A stretch of DNA of 64,000 nt from Branchiostoma lanceolatum (taxonomy: Eukaryota > Chordata > Leptocardii > Amphioxiformes > Branchiostomatidae). Positions within the stretch are counted from its first letter, which is position 1. Every line of letters begins with the position of its first letter. The notes under the pieces are model-generated. The model was given only the letters and a program-made list of their open reading frames with translations. It did not search any database and was not told where the DNA came from. The position numbers were made by a program, and so were the translations under genes. This document shows positions 12,601 to 22,910 of the stretch, piece after piece. Where the stretch lies: assembly GCF_035083965.1 (NCBI RefSeq), contig NC_089732.1:10927424-10991423 (forward strand), read 5' to 3'.

Positions 12601-15447
12601 TTTAGTTTGTTTCAGGTACAATTGTTCATGTATGAAACTGAGACTAGATATTAAACATTGAGATATCACACTGTCAAAAGCAAGGCTAAGCGTGTTTTAT
12701 TTTCAGTTCAAGTCCAGTTTGGCTCCTACAAGACCACTATCACAGTAAGGATCCAGCATTTTCCGATGTTCCACTTGTATGACCACGGAGAAGGTACTAG
12801 TAGGTTCTTTCTGTGATACGCTCATGTCAACTAAAGATCACTTCCAAGTGTACTTAAACAAAAAGTCGTTAACGTCATCCTCAGAGTCTATGTCACAAAA
12901 ATGAGTGACCGACTAAAGAAGAAAATCTTCATATTCTTCATATGCCCAGAGAAATCGATTATGTTCACTCATCCTAGTGCACTTTCCTCTGTTTCAGACA
13001 ACTTTGTAAAAGACAGAGTCACAGTGATCACTAAGACCTACCTGCGCTACTCAGTCTTGAGAAAACTCATCGAGTCCGTGAACCAGTATTTCGCGGGAGT
13101 AAAGATTATCGTAGCAGACGACAGCGACAAGTTTGAGGACCTCGGTGATTATAAGAATGTTGACCACTACAAAATGCCTGCTCAGAAGGTGTGTAGACAG
13201 TGAGCTAAACCTGGATATTCCTCAATGTGCGTGTGTGATCTGTGATTTATTTTCGTCCACAGTTGTGACGTAACAGTGTTTCATTACCAGGGATAGACAC
13301 ACAACAGTTCGTAGTAACAGTGTTTCAGTACCAGGGACAGGCACACAACAGTTCCTTGTAACAGTGTTTCAGCACCAGGGACAGGCCCACAACACTTCTT
13401 AGTAACAGTGTTTCAGCACCAGGGACAGGCCCACAACAGTTCTTAGTGACAGTGTTTCAGCACCAGGGACAGGCACACAACAGTTCCTTGTAACAGTGTT
13501 TCAGTACCAGGGACAGGCACACAACAGATCCTAGTGACAATGTTTCAGTACCAGGGACAGGCAAACAACAGTTCTTAGTAACAGTGTTTCAGCACCAGGG
13601 ACAGGCACACAACAGTTCTTAGTAACAGTGTTTCAGCACCAGGGACAGGCACACAACAGTTCTTAGTAACAGTGTTTCAGCACCAGGGACAGGCACACAA
13701 CAGATCTTAGTAACAGTGTTTCAGCACCAGGGACAGGCACACAACAGTTCTTATTAACAGTGTTTCAGCACCAGGGACAGGCCCACAACAGTTCTTAGTA
13801 ACAGTGTTTCAGCACCAGGGACAGGCACACAACAGTTCCTTGTAACAGTGTTTCAGTACCAGGGACAGGCACACAACAGATCCTAGTGACAATGTTTCAG
13901 TACCAGGGACAGGCAAACAACAGTCCTTAGTAACAGTGTTTCAGCACCAGGGACAGGCACACAACAGTTCCTAGTAACAGCGTTTCAGTATCTAAGATAG
14001 ACCCACAACAGCTGTTAGTAACGATGTTCAATTACCAGGGGCGGGACCACAACAGTTCTCGGAGATTTTGTTTCAGCATTAGGGATACGTGAATGAAAAA
14101 AAATGTTGATAGTCTTTCTCCTGATGTTACAATTATTGTCACCTATTTGCACATACCAGGGTTGGTTTGCCGGTCGCAACCTTGCCTTGTCCCAAGTCAC
14201 CACCGAATACTTCTTCTGGCTCGATGACGACATGATCTTTACCGAGAAGACGGACTTGAAGTTTATGATGAATTTCTTAGACAAAACAGGATATCACATT
14301 GTAAGTATGTAATCTGCCTGTTTGAAATATAAAAAAGGAGGTTTGGATCTTCCAAGAAGACGCTGAGCAAAGTAGAGTCTGTTAAATAAATTATCTCCGA
14401 GTTGTGTATATGACAAGCAAGTTTATCGTGGCAAAAGTGAATGCAAATATACGAAAGTCACGGGTTACACACTGGTGTTCCCGTGCTGATTCAAAAACCG
14501 AATCGGTTTCAGCACTGGACTGGAATTCTATAGTGGAAAACAAATCTCAGGACTGGATTTCCAGTGCTTAACCAGTACTGCTTTTCCCGTGCGGAACTCA
14601 TTTCAGCACTCGGTTACCAGTGCGGAACTGTGCCAAGAGGAGAGTTCCCAGTGCTGTAGATGCATCGACACTGGAAGTCCAGTGCTGATGAGAAAGGCTC
14701 AGGTCTGGGAGTTCAGTGCTGGTGGTCACTTCCGCGCTGGGTGTCCAGTGCTGAGAAAGGAACCCGTGACGTTTCTATATACTGTAACGATATTTGCTAA
14801 CTGAATATACATTTTTGTAGGTCGGAGGTCGTCTAGAAGACAGTGAGCTTACCTTCGCGCAAAGGTACGACTATATCCCGACCAACACTGACGACGGCGG
14901 CTGTCTCAGCCGAAAGGAGGGGTCATACAAGGTTATTCCCGGCTATCCGACCTGTTCATCTACCGACATCGTGCTGAACGTGTTTATGGGAGAGACACAG
15001 ACGGTCCGGTCGGTCGGGTTCGAACCGAACCCTGTGTACGCCCGAGCCGCCCATAGCGGTACGTCAGTCGTTTTCTTACGGACTTGATCGTCTCTCTCAG
15101 CTAATATTATGCCCTGGGGTGCACTTATCCCAAATACAAATACAAACGTGTACAGAGTGGTCCTTTTGATGCGAAAATTTTCTCATGAATATTACATCTC
15201 TACACGTTTACTAGTATATAAGAATATCTGTCATAAATGAGTTTTATTCCCTTCCCTTGCAGAGTTCTTCGCGGATGGTCTGGGGAAGTTCCGCGTCGCT
15301 TCTTGCACCAACGTAGAAGTCAAGCATCTTGGCGACACGTCCAACCGACGGTACAACAAAGCCAGGCACACCGGAGGAACCCTCAATTACTACAAACTGA
15401 AATACATCTACTTCAGAAATAACTTGTTCAACCTCCTGATAAAGTAA
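9674..15447 (+). CDS. Beta-1,4-N-acetylgalactosaminyltransferase-like (GT12, B4GALNT1/2 type)
   Basis: A type II Golgi enzyme that would add beta-1,4-GalNAc to glycolipid or glycoprotein glycans. Exons: 9674-9981, 10719-10853 (uncertain), 11874-11926, 12287-12467, 12707-12793, 12998-13188, 14160-14300, 14821-15058, 15263-15447; about 505 residues. Seen: a signal anchor (MSVLWRKMVAGMSVLFVVN...), the stem, the family block LVFSADVPDVTV with INRQLEF, the nucleotide-sugar fold with IIVADDSD, the highly conserved GWFAGRNLALSQVTT then FFWLDDDMIFT (the metal-binding DDD), VGGR, and EFFADGLGKFRVASC near the C-terminus. Exons 3 to 9 join in phase. The exon 1 to exon 2 junction does not: exon 1 ends in phase 2 while the frame that continues into exon 3 needs phase 1, so an extra small exon or another donor is missed. 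An ATG at 9674 fits the membrane anchor; there is no better upstream ATG. AATAAA occurs at 15862. Acceptor specificity cannot be told. Confidence 0.88.
10049..10134. mobile_element. Palindromic MITE (atcctccgtagtaac family), copy 1
   Basis: Arms 'catcctccgtagtaac' and 'ttactacggaggatg' flank a core with 'tggctcaatgttttcgc'. It is 86 bp, in intron 1 of the glycosyltransferase. A related 99-bp copy is at 25622-25720. Confidence 0.75.
10995..11046 (+). repeat. Short repeat, copy 1 of a pair
   Basis: 'tgtatctgtatatccagtat' to 'gcctaacacaccag' resembles 11940-11990 ('tatctgtatctatacaaccg' to 'gcgtaacacaccag'). Both are in introns of the glycosyltransferase. Origin unknown. Confidence 0.5.
11494..11800 (+). 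mobile_element. tRNA-derived SINE, copy 1
   Basis: A B-box-like 'cggttcaagccccggg' at about 11567 is followed by a body with 'ccctgct', 'aaacagcaagggaa', 'ttgctg' and 'gtgccactaggcattgcaag'. The body matches 41228-41310 in order, where the tRNA-like head is better preserved. It lies within intron 2 of the glycosyltransferase. Confidence 0.65.
11940..11990 (+). repeat. Short repeat, copy 2 of a pair
   Basis: Partner of 10995-11046. It begins about 14 bases after the donor of the short exon 11874-11926. Confidence 0.5.
13266..14093 (+). repeat. 44-bp minisatellite, about 18 units, with higher-order structure
   Basis: The unit reads approximately 'taacagtgtttcagcaccag' + 'ggacaggcacacaacagttc' + 'ttag'. 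It fills most of the intron before the DDD-motif exon of the glycosyltransferase and ends within about 70-100 bp of that exon's acceptor. Each unit carries acceptor-like 'tttcag' and 'caccag'. The variant pair starting at 13491 recurs at 13843, exactly 352 bp (8 units) later. Edge units (13274, 14030-14090) are diverged. Confidence 0.95.
14466..14765. repeat. Cluster of cCAGTGCTg / CAGCACTGg motifs
   Basis: About ten occurrences in both orientations of a short motif (cagcactgg, ccagtgct, cagtgctg) at irregular spacing of 15-50 bp in the intron 14301-14820 of the glycosyltransferase. It is not a strict tandem array; 'acccgtgac' / 'gtcacgggt' bracket it near 14764 and 14459, so it may be one foldback element. 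Confidence 0.55.
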
Positions 15448-15477
15448 GGTGTCTGTGAACGACCACATATAGTAAGG

Positions 15478-15690
15478 CAATGTTGATTTGATTATATATA
15501 TAACGTTATATATATATGACATCCTCTGGGACCCCCAAAACTGATGCGAGCGTGCGAATAAAAAAAGGTTGGCAAGGAAAATTACGTCTACGTGGTCAGG
15601 AAGGTTGAACAAATGACGCAAAGAGTATGGAATAGTGAATAACATATTCTTAATTTTCATTTCTTCACATCTTCTTCTTTGACTTTGAAA
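15478..15690 (-). mobile_element. Family T element, copy B (right part, inverted)
   Basis: On the minus strand it runs 'gtcatttgttcaaccttcct', 'gaccacgtagacgtaa', 'ttattcgcacgctcgcatca', 'gaggatgtcata' and ends 'aatcaaatcaacattg'. That order matches copies C and E. It starts about 30 bp beyond the stop codon of the glycosyltransferase. Confidence 0.75.
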
Positions 15691-17371
15691 TTCATTTTGG
15701 TATTCTATCGCATTACTCTAGTATTGTTTCCAATATATTTGTCATTTTGCAGGTGCTTTGTACGATTAAAGTTTAGTAAAGAAAACACGCGGATGTCATC
15801 TATATAATTAGATCAACATGGCCTTAGGGAAAATTACGCTGGACTTGACAAGCTGTAATGTAATAAAACGTTGTCTTATATATGTTGCTCTTTGGTATTG
15901 ACTATTGTAACCAATCTTACTCATGGTAACGCCGGTGAATTTAAATTTGGAAATCATCTTTCATGGAGAATACATTGATCGCCTGATAATCCCCCTAACT
16001 GTGATGTATATACATTGGAGCGTTATCAAAACATGTAATTTGAATGAAGCTTTAAAGATAGTTGAACTGTTCAAGTTTATTTTTCAAGCGACCAATGCTA
16101 CTTAAGTATGTCTAGTCAGAGTAGATGTTCATCCTGTGATATTTCCTGATTCTCTCGCAACTTTTCTTTCTGATATCAATGATGAATTTTTGGTCCGGAG
16201 TGAATTTGTTAGTTCAAGTCTTGTTGCAATTGCTCAAAAAGTAAGAGCATGATCATAGTCCGAGTCAGTCAACGACAATAGCAGTGTTATCATGAAACTA
16301 CATAATAATCTTTATGACATTATCTTCCCAATGAAATTCCGTTTATTTCAATACCCATGTATTGAAATCGTGTGAATGCTATCTCGGTTACATTTACACA
16401 GGTGGATAGGTAGATGGCGCTTCAACCGTACTAGTAGTAAGTCAACGTAATCCCTTGAGACTAAATACACTTTGCGACTTATATTACAGTTATGCATTGT
16501 ATTTACGGACAATCGCCGTATAGACTATACTGAAACTTTGTACAGTATTTTAATTGAAGTGAAGGTAGATTGGTAGACTTACAGCCCCGAAGAAGCTTCA
16601 CTGCTTTTATGTTATTTCATAGAATCAGCTTCGTGTTTATAAATGCAGTAGTCTCTGTCATAGCTCCCCAAGGCACTGTATAACGTTAAGTAGAAGAAAG
16701 GGCATTATATAACGTTACATGTATTGAAAATCTATATAATGTCTTTAGTAGACGATACAGTCCCAAATGGGGTGACTAATTGACCAGTAAAGTTATCCTA
16801 GCCGCCAGGAAACCATCCAATTCTAGCTCCGATAGAAAGGAGGAGAGAACTGGAGCTAGAATATAGGATGGATATAAACAGACTCGAGTTACTAGTAGTT
16901 AGCCGCAGAAGGTGGGCGTTAGCCTGCGTCCCGTCTTTGCCTATTTCTTTTACTATTTACCAAGCAAAGAAGCTTAGACTAAGTAGAAATCTGGACCCTA
17001 AGCTGCAAGCATCCGGACACACACGCAAACACACACGCAAACACACACGCAAACACGCTCAAACAATGTTTTAACTGTTTAAAAGCCTACTGTTAGACGG
17101 TACTTGCCGTGTAAAATCCATTCTTGATTTTGTTTTCGCCAAACCAATGGTAATCGATTTTTTTTGGCTTAGAAAAGCTTAATAAATTGTTTAACATCAT
17201 TTCCAATTGAAATCTTCCACTTTACAGAAAAAATGACTTGATAATTTCGCTCAAATGCCTATTGAGCTTCCCTGTATAGCGGAGTACCCTTGTTATACTT
17301 TTCACTCTATTTGCCGATTTCTACTATTTTCACAGCGATCTGCGGAGCCTGGTAGAGGCTAATACCATACG
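15691..17371. other. Intergenic spacer, no gene recognised
   Basis: AT-rich. It contains an AATAAA at 15862 that could end the glycosyltransferase transcript, a small palindrome at about 16812-16866 ('tccaattctagctcc' / 'ggagctagaatatagga'), and a short 'acacacgcaaac' run at 17018-17060. No conserved ORF. Confidence 0.6.
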
Positions 17372-17533
17372 GCATACACTGTGTGTTGAGTTTTGTTGAA
17401 CCTTGTTGACCCCGTAGATTTCATAATGAAGGCAACTTCTTTGCGATCTTTTTTTTCTATTCGCACGCTCGTATCAGTCAATTTGGGGTTCCCGGTGGAT
17501 GTCATCCACACAATCAAATCAACATGGTACCAA
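17372..17533 (+). mobile_element. Family T element, copy C (right part)
   Basis: 'ttgttgaccccgtagatttc', 'tattcgcacgctcgtatcag', 'ggttcccggtggatgtcatc' and the terminal 'caatcaaatcaacatgg'. The first part is near identical to copy A (both have 'agatttcataatgaaggcaa') and the last part to copy B inverted, so this copy links them. Confidence 0.75.
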
Positions 17534-17850
17534 CTTTTTTGGGACCAGCGGTTTCGACTACAAGCAAGTGGGTAATCAGGTACATGTAAATGTTAACCTT
17601 TGACCGTTAATCTTTGATCTTTACGCCACCCTAGCATTTTGATTTTCAGTACAGTGACACAAGCATCATTGACGAGATTTTCATCATTATCCTAGCCTTA
17701 TTGCTGGGGATGTCTTCATTTACTAACTAGATAATAGCGTGTTAAGACAGGTAAGTCTTTGATTTACTCCGTAGGTCGCGGTAATACAACAGTAGTTTAT
17801 TGTGTGGTTTGTCAGACCGACTATGGCCGGGTTTGTGGTCACGATAGCAC

Positions 17851-17899
17851 GAAGGGCGTTTTTGCTTGTTAATAACATATAAAGCAGAAACGCCCTTCT
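17851..17899. repeat. Hairpin, 17-bp arms
   Basis: 'gaagggcgtttttgctt' and 'aagcagaaacgcccttc' with one mismatch around a 15-base AT-rich loop. Probably a remnant foldback element. Confidence 0.6.
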
Positions 17900-18017
17900 G
17901 TAGTCGCCACGGTTAGGGTCACGAGTGTTTTCTAGACCACACCAGGCCCTCCTACAGGCGTGTAGATCGTAGAATTAGGCAGAAAAAGGAATAACACAAA
18001 AGTTTAAGTTTTTTTTA

Positions 18018-18205
18018 ATAAGCCCATTCACGGTTCCGACTACGCATGTGCAGTGTCTAAGGTAAAGGCCTCTGAGACGTAAACAAAACCCGTCTGGGCG
18101 TTGTTATGCAAATATAGGCAATGTCGAGACGAGAACTGTTTACAAGCCTGGGGGCCTTGACCTTTGACACTGCACATGCGTAGTCGCAACTGCGAATGGG
18201 CTTAT
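18018..18205. mobile_element. MITE with 40-bp TIRs
   Basis: Ends 'ataagcccattcacggttcc' and 'gaatgggcttat' pair over about 40 bp, including the 'gactacgcatgtgcagtgtc' block and its inverse. It is 188 bp with no ORF and three or four mismatches between arms. Confidence 0.85.
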
Positions 18206-18216
18206 TGAGCACATTT

Positions 18217-18889
18217 CTCAGCAGGCCCGACTCGCTTGGTCCGTTACCTCCTGTCTACCAGGCCAGTCCACCAGGCCTGTCTACCACGCCAGGCTTCTCA
18301 GATACCCCATTCATATCCCCACAAACTTTCATGAAGATGAGATGCAAAACTTAGCAGCTAGATGCTGCTGCCAATCACTCTCCCATAGGATCCACCATGC
18401 GGCGGGGATGGCCCAGGCTGGCACATGCGGCGGCTTCAGTCTGATTTTTGCATTTCATCTTCGTGAAAGTTTGTGGGGATATGAATAGGGTATCTGAGAA
18501 GCCTGACGTGGTAGACAGGCCTGGTGGGCTGGCCTGGTAGACAGGCCAGCCTTTTCCGCAGTCCCTTCCGCATTGTCCCTGCTATACCAAGCCCGTATTC
18601 TAGCTTCTGGTGACGTGGCCACCAAAACAGCTTTCAGCCAATCAGAGGCTTTGCACAAGCTCATCTTGTGCAAAACTGTAAAGGTCGCTGAGAAGCTATC
18701 AACCAATCAGCTTATGTCTTACATCGCTACTTTGGGTTCAGAACAAAATAATGGCTGTTTGTGCCAAATAAAGCTAGCTCGTTAAATTCATGAGCAACTG
18801 TCAGTAACGTTGCCAGAAGCTAGAATACGGGCTTGGAATAGCAGGGCCAATGCGGGAGGTAACGTACCGAGCGAGTCGGGCCTGCTGAG
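18217..18889. mobile_element. Long-TIR foldback element interrupted by a second foldback
   Basis: The outer arm is split on the left. 18217-18251 (ctcagcaggcccgactcgct to acctcc) and 18564-18615 (ccttccgcattgtccctgct to ctagcttctgg) together pair with one continuous right arm, 18807-18889. Between the left pieces lies 18252-18563, mostly another foldback. The core, 18616-18806, contains 'ccaatcag' twice and a small 'tttgcacaag'/'cttgtgcaaa' hairpin. No transposase. Confidence 0.8.
18252..18543. mobile_element. Foldback element nested in the 18217-18889 element
   Basis: Arms of about 95 bp: 18252-18347 ('tgtctaccaggccagtccac' to 'gatgagatgcaaa') and 18447-18543 ('tttgcatttcatcttcgtga' to 'ggcctggtagaca'). 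The loop is about 100 bp and includes 'ccatgcggcggggatgg'. It carries internal short repeats of 'ctaccaggcc'. Confidence 0.8.
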
Positions 18890-19159
18890 CTGGGTGGAAC
18901 AGAGATGTTTTCTAAATGGTCATGCAGGGCAGTTCCTGTGGAATAATGTATTCTTGCCTAGGGGACACTACATGTAGCTCCATTTCAGACTGGAATGACT
19001 TGGCAATAGTTCACTCTTGAGCAGAAGTTGTTTTGAACAGGGATGATTTTGGAACAGTCCATTTTTGCATGGGGGAGGGAGATGGGTGAAATATGCTGTA
19101 TTTGCTCTCGCAAATGTTGCCTTTTTTGTTTAATCTTTATGTTCTTACAATTAGTAGAA

Positions 19160-20695
19160 ATGGACAAGTCGATAAAGGAGCCTCCTGTTAAAGAACTGCC
19201 ATATTCTGGGAACAAGAGAAGCAGGCGGAAGAAGTGGACAACAGATAAGGGAAAGCAGCAGGACAGGGAAACGGACATTTTATTGGAGAAAACATATGGA
19301 GGAAACTTTGCCCAGTGGAATGGGAAAGTCTCATCACATGTACAGGCTCATACAGAACCGATGGAAAGTGATTGTGCAAAGCATGATAAGAGAACACCAT
19401 TTGTATGTGAAGAATGTGGATACAAGGCAACTTACAGATCTGGATTTCTGCAACATATGAGAAGGCATACAGGTGAAAAGCCTCACAGGTGCGATCAGTG
19501 TGACTTTTCTACAGCATGGAAAAGCCATCTAAAACGACATATGGTCACACACACTGGTGAAAAACGCTTCATGTGTGGAATTTGTGGGCACAGAACGCCT
19601 GATAAGGCCAATATCGTTCGACATATAAGGAGGCACACTGGTGAAAAACCTTTCAAGTGTGACCAGTGCGATTACTCTAGTGCAGATAAAGGGAATTTAG
19701 ACCGACACATCCTCAAACACACTGGTGAGAAACCCTACATGTGTGGGGAGTGTGGGTTCAGGACAGCCTACAAGTCTGAGTTAACTATACATATGAGAAA
19801 ACATACAGGTGAGAGACCATACAAATGTGACAAATGTGACTACTCTGCTGCCCAAAAACGCCATGTAGATATTCACTCCTTTAAACACACTGGTGGGAAA
19901 CCCTTCAAATGTGATCAATGCGACCATTCCGCTGTTCGAAGAAGCGATTTAGACAAACACATGCTTGTACACACCGGTGAGAAACCCTACATGTGTGGGG
20001 AGTGTGATTTCAGGACGGCCAATAGGTCTAACCTAGCTGTGCATATGAAACAACACACAGGTGAAAAACCCTTCATCTGTGGAGTTTGCGGGTATAGAGC
20101 AGCTCAAAGTACCAAGTTGTCCCGACATATGAGAAAACATACAGGTGAGAAACCCCACAAATGTGACCAGTGCAGCTATTCTACTACACGAAAAAACATT
20201 TTAGACCGACACAGGATCAAACACAATGCTGAACAAGCCTACATTTGTGGGGAATGCGGATTCAGGGCAACCCAAAAAGACCAGCTACTCCTGCATATGA
20301 GAATGCATGTTGTGGAAAAAAATTGCAAATATGACCCATGTGACTTATCTTCTGCACAGAAATGCATTTTAGACCGACACAAAGTGACTGACACTGTTGA
20401 GCAAACTCATATTTGTGGGCAGTGTGGATTCAAGGCAACTCAAAAGGACTTCCTACTTCTGCATATGAGAATGCATATTGAGTCAAGAACTTACAAATGT
20501 CACAAGTGTGACTTTTCCACTTCACAGAAATGTATTTCAGACCAACACAAGGCTAAACACATTGGTGAGCAAACCCACATATGCGGGGAGTGCGGACTCA
20601 AGGCGACTCAAAAGGACCATATGTTACTTCATATGAAGATGCATATTGATGAAAAAAACTACAAATGTGTCCCCTGCAAAGTATCTACATCATAA
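19160..20695 (+). CDS. Multi-C2H2 zinc-finger protein, single coding exon
   Basis: Encodes 511 residues from the ATG at 19160; the frame is open upstream to an ATG at 19043, but 'cttacaattag' just before 19153 looks like a splice acceptor in the 5' UTR, so I prefer the inner start. Residues 1-77 are basic and low in motif. They are followed by 15 fingers and a partial 16th. Fingers mostly alternate between CGECGFRA-type and CDQCDYSA-type, as if amplified in pairs; fingers 6-9 break the alternation. TGEKP-type linkers are kept between fingers 1 and 10 and decay after finger 10 (NAEQA, VVEKN, TVEQT, IESRT, IGEQT, IDEKN). Finger 12 has lost its first Cys and last His. Finger 16 stops at YKCVPCKVSTS. 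Such proteins usually bind DNA in the nucleus; the target is unknown. No KRAB, SCAN or BTB domain is visible. Confidence 0.85.
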   Translation: MDKSIKEPPVKELPYSGNKRSRRKKWTTDKGKQQDRETDILLEKTYGGNFAQWNGKVSSHVQAHTEPMESDCAKHDKRTPFVCEECGYKATYRSGFLQHMRRHTGEKPHRCDQCDFSTAWKSHLKRHMVTHTGEKRFMCGICGHRTPDKANIVRHIRRHTGEKPFKCDQCDYSSADKGNLDRHILKHTGEKPYMCGECGFRTAYKSELTIHMRKHTGERPYKCDKCDYSAAQKRHVDIHSFKHTGGKPFKCDQCDHSAVRRSDLDKHMLVHTGEKPYMCGECDFRTANRSNLAVHMKQHTGEKPFICGVCGYRAAQSTKLSRHMRKHTGEKPHKCDQCSYSTTRKNILDRHRIKHNAEQAYICGECGFRATQKDQLLLHMRMHVVEKNCKYDPCDLSSAQKCILDRHKVTDTVEQTHICGQCGFKATQKDFLLLHMRMHIESRTYKCHKCDFSTSQKCISDQHKAKHIGEQTHICGECGLKATQKDHMLLHMKMHIDEKNYKCVPCKVSTS

Positions 20696-20760
20696 GATAG
20701 TTTAGGCAAACACATGGTAAATCTTGCTGAGAAGGTTATGTTTTCTGTAGCATTTGTATG
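20696..20760 (+). pseudogene. Relic of the terminal zinc finger beyond the stop codon
   Basis: Directly after TAA, the same frame reads D-S-L-G-K-H-M-V-N-L-A-E-K, which is the expected second half of a C2H2 finger (Leu, first His, then a degenerate linker). The gene once read further and was shortened by a nonsense change. Confidence 0.65.
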
Positions 20761-22640
20761 ACGTTTGCAGTTGAACAGCATAACTACAGAAGCTATGGAT
20801 GGATTGTCATGAAATGTGGTATATGTATATAGTTAGGTCTTGAAGACATGATTAAATTTTTGTAGGTCTTCGTTTGCATATTTTTTTATCTATCAACATT
20901 CCTCTCTTCCTCAGCTACAAATGTCATGTGATTTAATAGTCCTATCGTGGAATGCAGTAGGTTTAATGGTTAAGCAAATTAGAATCTAATTTGCATTTTA
21001 TCATATTATTCTGATTTGCATAACTAGTACATGTATTTAGTTATGTAAATCATCACTCAAGCTATCTACATACTAGTACCAAAAATCATAACCATCCGTC
21101 ACCCCCTTCTTGAGTTATTCTCTTTCAAAGTCTGAAGCAAAACCTGCTCCTACAGTTCAAAAAAGGTGCTAGGGGTCCAAGCCTTCACCACTTATTCTCA
21201 GTCCCAAGAGCTATCCACCACTCAAAAATCAAGACCATGGCATGTCCAAATACGAGGTATCAAAACAAGAAGCTCCACTGCAGTACCATAAGAAGCCATT
21301 AGGGGGCCCACACTCTAACCCACATACCAAATATCAAGGCTATAGGCCTTCTCCAGTTATGCTGTTCATCCACACAAATACAAATGCTACCGAAAATATA
21401 ACGGTACTGTATATGATAATATGATGGGAGTATTCACACTAGTGGCACTTGTAGGTTAGATGAAAGTGGATATAATCACACTAATTATGTGAATTTTTTA
21501 AAAAAGTCATTAACATAGCCAATGAGGAAATACTACAACTGATAGCTCCTGAAGAAGGTTAGAACTTTGATAGTTGTATCATAACATGTCACTTGAAAAG
21601 AGGAGAAAATGAATTAATTTAGATTATGACAATAAGAAATTTCTTTGCACTAGTGAGTAAAGGCTCTCCTTAGTCATTGGTAAACGATAGATTTTTATGA
21701 CATTTTTAAAGTATATAGAAGTGAGTACTTTAATTTGTATATTATGCAATTTAGATAGTTCCAGTCACTAAGACTATTGCTTGGCGATGAGATATGGGGT
21801 TGTTGAACTCTTGTTATTTATGAAATAAATCACCTATCCTAACAAATGAGAATGATGCAATGTCAATTGGTAGATCTATCATCAGACAATATAACTTTGT
21901 ATATTCTCAATAGCTGTAACACTAAAGGGCAAGTAGCTCATAATTCTTGTTGTGATGCCATCCTGTATATATATAGGATGGAGAAAAAACAATAAATACA
22001 AATTGTCATATCAAAATATAAACTGTACTTTTTTGATAATGCTGCAAAAGTGAAATTATTGTATTGTTTCGTGTTAATTTGTATCTAAACCTGGTAGACA
22101 TCGACAAAGTATGACGCCAGCATTTACGATTTGATACGAGCCAAATCACAGACAGCATCGATGCTTTCTTCATTCTCCCACAACAGCGCAAAATATATAT
22201 AACAAGGGCTTTAAAAAAAATCTGAAGTTTTGTCTAGGTTTATGAGTGTGAAATGTCTTTTCCTGTTCTGTTATTAAAGTAGATTCTGCCAAAGAAAGTC
22301 ACTCAAGGGCTAACCGGTTGAGAGACTACTCCAATTAGCCTGGGTCCCCTCTGACAAATCATCCACTACGTTTTGCCAATTTCTGTAACCATTTATAATA
22401 TAAACCAAAGAAGTCTGGTGTATAGACAATGTCCTTGTATAGACTAAGCAGACATCTGGGCCCTAACAGGCCTGGGTGTGAGACTACCCTCTGACCATTC
22501 GATTATACGCTTTTGCCAATTTTGCAATGCTACTTGTGCTGCCTTGCTGCAATTTTCAATAGATAAGTAAATAAATTTCATTTACTGTTTACCAACAAAA
22601 GAGCCCCTAACAGGCCTGGGTGCGAGACTACCCCGCCCAG
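20761..22640. other. 3' flank of the zinc-finger gene, no gene recognised
   Basis: AT-rich, with AATAAA at 21824 and near 21990. 22320-22640 has repeated pieces ('gcctgggt', 'gagactac', 'ttttgccaat', 'ggccctaacaggcctgggtg' and 'gcccctaacaggcctgggtg') that suggest a degraded repeat related to 16915-17015. No ORF with recognisable content. Confidence 0.5.
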
Positions 22641-22910
22641 GTGAGCCGCCCGCCATGTGGGATTGGCCCAGGACAGCCAGTCACGTGATCTTCAAATACA
22701 AGATGGGGGGAAAAGAAGATGGCGGAATGTTGTGAGAGATGTTCAGGGCACATCACCGTCCTCCTGCGGCCCCCTAGATCCATGGAACGATAGATTTTCC
22801 AGCCTTGATGTTAAAGTGTGAGGTTGTGACTACATGGGTGAGCTCCTGATCGCCCAGAAGGCCAGGTTTGGGACGGAAGTGCAGTCCGGCGTTCACACAA
22901 CAGCAGGTGA
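22640..22910 (+). promoter_or_regulatory. Probable promoter and 5' exon, possibly of the downstream LAP gene
   Basis: A GC-rich island in AT-rich surroundings with 'gaagatggcgg' (a YY1-like start-site motif; also present at the start of the gene at 63574) and two short open frames: ATG at 22723 (stops after about 24 codons) and ATG at 22834, which runs to a donor-like 'cagcaggtgagc' at about 22906. The nearest downstream + strand gene lacking a 5' UTR exon is the LAP gene, whose first coding exon opens with an acceptor. The connection is inference. Confidence 0.45.

Noticed and set aside
13266-14093. CRISPR-like array
   Set aside because: The 44-bp units are contiguous without unique spacers and lie in a eukaryotic intron.
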